From Betaproteobacteria bacterium (GTDB lineage Bacteria > Pseudomonadota > Gammaproteobacteria > Burkholderiales > Burkholderiaceae_E), in the NCBI GenBank assembly GCA_009925965.1, contig RFPW01000068.1, forward strand, positions 1 to 9,555: DNA of 9,555 nucleotides, in the 5' to 3' direction. The notes under the pieces were generated by a model. The model made no database searches and was not told the DNA's origin. It saw only the letters and a list, made by a program, of their open reading frames with translations. The translations under genes and the position numbers were made by a program. This document shows positions 6,108 through 9,555 of this stretch, in pieces (position 1 is the first letter of the stretch; each line of letters begins with the position of its first letter).

Positions 6108-7228
6108 TGCAAGGGCTCACCGGCCGCGAGCGGCACGATGCGCTCGCCATCCATGAACGGCAATTCAACCGGCACGACCCCGGGCCGCCGCTCAAGCGTC
6201 AGCGAACCGCTATTGCGCGGAAGACCATAAAAATCAGCGCCATGGTGCGAGGCAAATGCTTCAAGGCGATCGAGTGCCCCCACCGAATCAAAAGCACTGG
6301 CGTAAAGCTCCATCGCATGGGGTGCTGTGTAACAGCCTGCGCACCCACAGGCGTGCTCCTTAAGGCCCCGTGCATGAGGAGCGCTGTCAGTGCCCAGAAA
6401 GAACTTCGGGTCGCCAGACGTAGCGGCCGCCAGCAGCGCTTCACGATGAACCGAACGCTTGAGCACCGGCAGGCAATACCAGTGCGGCCGGATCCCGCCC
6501 ACAAACAATGCGTTGCGGTCGTACAAGAGGTGCTGAGGGGTCAGCGTGGCGGCCACCGGCCCTGGACTCTCGCGCACCCACTGAACGGCTTCGCGAGTCG
6601 TGGCGTGTTCGAACACGATTTTGAGCGCCGGAAAATCCCGGCGTAACGGCTGCAGGACTCGGTCGATAAAGACCGCCTCGCGATCAAAAATATCAATGGC
6701 CGGATCGGTTACTTCGCCATGCACTAAAAACGGTAGGCCGCACGACTGCATCGCCGCTAACGTGGCATGTAGTTTTCCGAGGTCGGTCACGCCCGCATCG
6801 CTGTGGGTGGTGGCGCCCGCGGGATAGAGTTTGATCCCATGGACGATGCCGCTTGCTTTGGCGGCCATCACGTCTGCCTCGGTGGTGCGGTCGGTCAGAT
6901 ACAGAGTCATCAAAGGCTCGAACTGGCGGATCGCATGGGCCTCGAGTTCGGACTCGGAGTCGGACTCGAGTTCGGACTCGGACTTGGCCTTAAGCCCAGC
7001 CTGAATGGCAGCCTGCTCTCGAGCCGCCAGAATCCTTTCGCGATAGGCCTGAGCTGCTGCAACGCTGGTAATCGGAGGCTTCAGGTTAGGCATCACGATC
7101 GCGCGCCGAAACCGGCGTGCCGTTGCCGACAACACGGCGGCCATGGCCTCCCCGTCGCGCAGGTGCAAATGCCAGTCGTCGGGCTGGGAGATGGTGAGGC
7201 GCGAACGATCGGTCGGCGGAGTCGGCAT
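6080..7228 (-). CDS. pyrC: Dihydroorotase PyrC (class II)
   Basis: Zinc amidohydrolase that cyclises N-carbamoyl-L-aspartate to dihydroorotate, the third step of pyrimidine synthesis, in the cytoplasm. The product is 382 aa, against about 348 in E. coli. The metal site is complete: H20 and H22 in DWHLHLRDG, K133 in GIKLYPAGATTHSD (the carboxylated lysine), H170 in LVHGEVTD, H208 in FEHATT, and D281 in FLGTDSAPHA. The C-terminal half keeps GGIRPHWYCLPVLK (244-257) and CGCAGCYTAPHAMELYA (294-310). The extra length is mostly a Ser/Glu-rich insertion at about 80-98, encoded by repeats, between the first barrel strand region and FEPLMTLYLTD. ATG 7228 follows the dehydrogenase stop by 24 bp with only a weak AGG upstream, so it may be read from the upstream operon. 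Confidence 0.95.
   Translation of the reverse strand: MPTPPTDRSRLTISQPDDWHLHLRDGEAMAAVLSATARRFRRAIVMPNLKPPITSVAAAQAYRERILAAREQAAIQAGLKAKSESELESDSESELEAHAIRQFEPLMTLYLTDRTTEADVMAAKASGIVHGIKLYPAGATTHSDAGVTDLGKLHATLAAMQSCGLPFLVHGEVTDPAIDIFDREAVFIDRVLQPLRRDFPALKIVFEHATTREAVQWVRESPGPVAATLTPQHLLYDRNALFVGGIRPHWYCLPVLKRSVHREALLAAATSGDPKFFLGTDSAPHARGLKEHACGCAGCYTAPHAMELYASAFDSVGALDRLEAFASHHGADFYGLPRNSGSLTLERRPGVVPVELPFMDGERIVPLAAGEPLQWQVIAVET
6941..6982. repeat. 24-bp-period direct repeat inside pyrC
   Basis: CTCGAGTTCGGACTCGGA occurs perfectly at 6941-6958 and 6965-6982, separated by GTCGGA, itself a variant of the ACTCGG hexamer within the unit. On the coding strand it gives alternating Ser and Glu/Asp codons (SESELESDSESELE). 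It is in frame, so pyrC stays open. Confidence 0.9.
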
Positions 7229-7252
7229 GGCTGATAACCTGAATCTGTGGCT

Positions 7253-8374
7253 TCAGCCGTGGGCAATCGCTTGGGCGATCGCGCTGGCCACATCATGGGT
7301 GGAGGCGTTACCCCCCATATCGGGCGTGCGGGGCCCCTCGGCGGTGACGGTCTCGATCGCCTGCAAAATCGCGTCGTGGGCGTCCTTGTAGCCCAGATGC
7401 TCGAGCATCATGGCGCCGCACCAGATCTGCCCGATCGGGTTGGCGATGCCCAAGCCTGTAATGTCGGGAGCAGAACCATGGACCGGCTCAAAGAGGCTCG
7501 GCCACGTCCGTTCCGGATTGATGTTGGCACTGGGCGCGATCGCGATGGTGCCGGTGACGGCAGGCCCCAGGTCCGAGAGGATGTCGCCAAACAGATTGCT
7601 CGCGACCACAACGTCGAATTTTTCTGGGAAACGCACGAAATGGGCGGCGAGGATATCGATATGGAATTTGTCGACCCGCACCTCAGGGAACTGACTCGCC
7701 ATGGCCTCGACGCGCTCATCCCACCAGGGCATTGAAATGAAAATCCCGTTGCTCTTCGTCGCACTCGTCAAATGGCGTTGGGGACGTCGGCTCGCCAATT
7801 CGAAGGCGTAGCGCAGGATCCGGTCGGTGCCATGCCGGCTGAAGATTGATTCCTGCAAGACCACTTCGCGCTCGGTGCCTTCGAACAAGCGACCACCAAC
7901 CGAGGAGTATTCCCCCTCAGTGTTCTCCCGGACCACATAAAAATCAATCTCACCGGCCTGACGGGGGCTACCGTCGCGGCGCACCACGGGGCATGGGACG
8001 CCGGCCAGCAGGCGCACCGGCCGGAGATTGACGTACTGGTCAAACTCGCGCCTGAACTTGAGCAGCGATCCCCATAAAGAAATGTGATCCGGCACCACCG
8101 CTGGCCAACCAACCGCGCCAAAGAAGATTGCCTCGTGGCCCCCGACCTGTTCTTTCCAGTTCGCCGGCATCATCTCGCCGTGCTTGGCGTACCAGTCGCA
8201 GGAGGCGAAATCGAAATGGTCCCAGGCGAGCGAGAGACCAAATCGCCTAGCGGTTGTATCGAGCACCTCGATTGCGGGGGGCACGACTTCTTTGCCGATG
8301 CCGTCGCCGGCGAGAACGGCAATCCGGTGGGTGCGGGGTGCGGTAGCAGAAGGGCTCGTTAGTGGCGTAGTCAT
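7253..8374 (-). CDS. ttuC: Tartrate dehydrogenase / D-malate dehydrogenase (decarboxylating)
   Basis: NAD-dependent beta-decarboxylating dehydrogenase of the isopropylmalate/isocitrate family, subgroup TtuC/DmlA. Known members oxidise tartrate or oxidatively decarboxylate D-malate to pyruvate. The product is 373 aa and closely resembles E. coli DmlA (361 aa) as I recall it. Seen: GDGIG (23-27), DHISLWGSLLKFRREFDQY (96-114), NLRPVR (116-121), FYVVRENTEGEYSS (145-158), LTSATKSNG with K207 (202-210), HIDIL with D240, ASNLFGDILSDLGP with metal-binding D264 and D268, and EPVHGSAPDI (296-305). The DHISLWGS loop favours this subgroup over leucine-pathway LeuB. Which substrate it uses in vivo cannot be decided from sequence. 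Its ATG overlaps the hydrolase stop (ATGA), with AAGGA 8 nt upstream. Confidence 0.93.
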   Translation of the reverse strand: MTTPLTSPSATAPRTHRIAVLAGDGIGKEVVPPAIEVLDTTARRFGLSLAWDHFDFASCDWYAKHGEMMPANWKEQVGGHEAIFFGAVGWPAVVPDHISLWGSLLKFRREFDQYVNLRPVRLLAGVPCPVVRRDGSPRQAGEIDFYVVRENTEGEYSSVGGRLFEGTEREVVLQESIFSRHGTDRILRYAFELASRRPQRHLTSATKSNGIFISMPWWDERVEAMASQFPEVRVDKFHIDILAAHFVRFPEKFDVVVASNLFGDILSDLGPAVTGTIAIAPSANINPERTWPSLFEPVHGSAPDITGLGIANPIGQIWCGAMMLEHLGYKDAHDAILQAIETVTAEGPRTPDMGGNASTHDVASAIAQAIAHG

Positions 8375-9318
8375 GAGCGCGGTCCTTGCAAAAAAGGGAG
8401 GGCCGCCTCAATCAGGGCGTCTGGGGCCTCCTCGGGAATGTAATGGCCACAGGGCAACGAATGCCCTTCGACCGCGTCAGCGCAGCGTTCCCACTCGACT
8501 CGCGCATCGAAGCAGGCTTGGATCGTACCGTGCTGGCCCCAGAGGATCTGTAGCGGGCAGGTGATTTTGCGTCCGGCTGCGCGATCGATGCGGTCGTGTT
8601 CAAGATCGATGGTCGCAGCCGCCCGGTAGTCCTCACAAAGCGCTTCAATCGTCGCCGGATCGCCAAGACACCGGCGATATTGCGCCATCGCCTCAGGATC
8701 AAACGCCGCCATCCCGGCGTGACGACTCCCCATCGTGGCTTCGAGGTATGCCTGGGGATCGCCGCCAATGAGACGCTCGGGCCAGGGCGAGGGTTGGATC
8801 AAAAAGAACCAATGCCAGTAGCGCGTGGCAAATGCCCGGTCCGTCGCCTCAAACATGGCCAGCGTCGGTGCGATATCGAGCAGCACCATGCGCTCGACGC
8901 AGGCCGGGTAATCCAAGGCCATTCGGTGCGCTGTGCGAGCGCCACGATCATGGGCCAGTACCCGAAAACGCTCGAATCCGAGAGCCCGCATCACTTCGAC
9001 CTGATCGGCTGCCATCGCCCTAAAGCTCTGCTGCGAGTGGTCGGCGCGCACGACCGGCTTATCGGCATCGCCATAGCCGCGCAGATCCGTCACGATGACG
9101 GTGAAGTGCTGAGCCAGCCTTGGGGCCACCCGATGCCAGAGCGCCCGAGTTTGCGGATGCCCATGGAGCAGCAACAGCGCCGGGCCCTGACCGGCCCGCA
9201 AGACTGGGATCGAGAGCATTTGAGGGGAATCGGCCGCAGGATCATCGGGTCGATCCGGCACCCGAATACGAAGATCCTCAAAGCCGGGAAACAAACGACC
9301 CAGTGCCGGATCCATCAT
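8371..9318 (-). CDS. Haloacetate-dehalogenase-like alpha/beta hydrolase
   Basis: Alpha/beta-hydrolase of 315 aa resembling fluoroacetate dehalogenases (FAcD, DehH1), which replace a halogen alpha to a carboxylate with hydroxyl. The residues of that mechanism can be placed: oxyanion loop HGHPQT (52-57), Asp nucleophile D124 in AHDRGAR, carboxylate-binding R125 and R128, acidic D148 in LDIAPT, catalytic H292 in GHYIPEE. The known halide pocket (His, Trp, Tyr) appears as H169-W170 in YWHWFFL and probably Y231 in EDYRA. Epoxide hydrolases share the fold and the Asp nucleophile, so the true substrate is open. No signal peptide is evident, so it is likely cytoplasmic. GAGGAG lies 10 nt before ATG 9318; a second ATG follows directly. 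It overlaps the dehydrogenase gene by 4 bp, which suggests a shared pathway. Confidence 0.85.
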   Translation of the reverse strand: MMDPALGRLFPGFEDLRIRVPDRPDDPAADSPQMLSIPVLRAGQGPALLLLHGHPQTRALWHRVAPRLAQHFTVIVTDLRGYGDADKPVVRADHSQQSFRAMAADQVEVMRALGFERFRVLAHDRGARTAHRMALDYPACVERMVLLDIAPTLAMFEATDRAFATRYWHWFFLIQPSPWPERLIGGDPQAYLEATMGSRHAGMAAFDPEAMAQYRRCLGDPATIEALCEDYRAAATIDLEHDRIDRAAGRKITCPLQILWGQHGTIQACFDARVEWERCADAVEGHSLPCGHYIPEEAPDALIEAALPFLQGPRS

Positions 9319-9332
9319 GGTCTGGGGGCTCC

Positions 9333-9380
9333 TCAGTAACTAAATCAGTAACTAAATCGGTGACTGAATCAATGACTGAG
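9333..9380. repeat. Four 12-bp tandem repeats after the ABC ATPase gene
   Basis: On the minus strand the units read CTCAGTCATTGA, TTCAGTCACCGA, TTTAGTTACTGA, TTTAGTTACTGA (9380 down to 9333). The first is the last four codons of the ATPase (Leu-Ser-His-stop). The rest fill nearly all of the gap to the hydrolase's ribosome-binding site. The two units nearest the hydrolase are identical; divergence grows toward the ATPase. Confidence 0.9.
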
Positions 9381-9555
9381 AATCTTGGATAAAAAGTCCC
9401 GCGCCCTTGGGCTCAGACCCGCCTGCGCCGCTTCGCCAAAAAAATCATCCTTGAGACGGTCTTCGACGATCCGGCCCTGATCCATAAAAACGACCCGGTG
9501 GGCGACTTTGCGCGCAAAACCCATCTCATGGGTCACAACGATCATTGTCATCCCC
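9369..9555 (-). CDS. Amino-acid ABC transporter ATP-binding protein, C-terminal part (5' end beyond window)
   Basis: Only the last 61 residues are visible. They match the end of polar amino acid uptake ATPases (GlnQ/HisP type): the H-loop in VVTHEMGFARKVAHRVVFMDQGRIVE, followed by FFGEA and the terminal FLSKILSH typical of this subgroup. Walker A, Walker B and the signature motif lie outside the window. Such proteins energise import through a membrane permease with a periplasmic binding protein. The transported substrate cannot be told; small acidic compounds are possible given the neighbours, but that is inference. Confidence 0.88.
   Translation of the reverse strand, partial: GMTMIVVTHEMGFARKVAHRVVFMDQGRIVEDRLKDDFFGEAAQAGLSPRARDFLSKILSH

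Noticed and set aside
6803..7234. Plus-strand open frame with Gly-Leu repeats
   Set aside because: The apparent protein repeat is the complementary reading of the Ser/Glu repeat in pyrC. The pyrC strand carries a full set of catalytic residues.
9333..9380. CRISPR array or iteron-type origin
   Set aside because: The 12-bp units are directly adjacent without spacers, degenerate toward one end, and one unit is the coding end of a gene, so neither interpretation fits.
9120..9392. Plus-strand open frame ending in an SVTK-like repeat
   Set aside because: The repeat reading comes from the 12-bp intergenic array, and the rest is antisense to the hydrolase. There is no start signal or family resemblance.

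Overview
The window looks like the chromosome of a high-GC betaproteobacterium, most likely of the order Burkholderiales. The evidence is the protein resemblance (MraZ, FtsI, a DUF3025 protein, a type A RNase P RNA) and the order pyrC - DUF3025 - rnpB - mraZ - rsmH - ftsL - ftsI - murE, which I recall from that group. I cannot name a species. Every gene I can support lies on the minus strand, so the biological reading order runs from position 9555 down to 1.

Region A (9555 to about 7250) is accessory metabolism. It holds the 3' end of an amino-acid-type ABC transporter ATPase, a short gap made of 12-bp tandem repeats, a haloacetate-dehalogenase-like alpha/beta hydrolase, and a tartrate/D-malate dehydrogenase (TtuC/DmlA family). 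The last two genes overlap by ATGA and are probably translationally coupled. Region B (7228 to about 5240) has pyrC (pyrimidine synthesis), only 24 bp behind the dehydrogenase, then a DUF3025 gene whose 5' end is broken by a perfect 13-bp tandem duplication. Region C (5233 to about 4819) is rnpB, the RNase P RNA; its likely promoter sits in the end of the DUF3025 gene. Region D (about 4650 to 1) is the start of the dcw division and cell-wall cluster: a promoter, a 10-bp-phased MraZ operator, then mraZ, rsmH, ftsL, ftsI and the first 334 codons of murE. Each junction in region D overlaps by 1 to 4 bp, as expected for one tightly coupled transcript. MraZ would repress this transcript, RsmH methylates 16S rRNA, FtsL and FtsI build the septum, and MurE makes the peptidoglycan precursor.

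The housekeeping genes are ordinary. The unusual theme is local sequence duplication. Short tandem repeats (units of 12, 13, 18 and 24 bp) occur at five places in under 10 kb. Three are in-frame insertions or tails in conserved proteins (rsmH, ftsI, pyrC), one fills an intergenic gap and seems to have grown from the end of the upstream gene, and one (13 bp, not a multiple of three) disrupts a reading frame. I see no phage, insertion sequence, CRISPR array, tRNA or defence system. The most original points are the frame-breaking 13-bp duplication and the dehalogenase-dehydrogenase pair as a possible small catabolic module.
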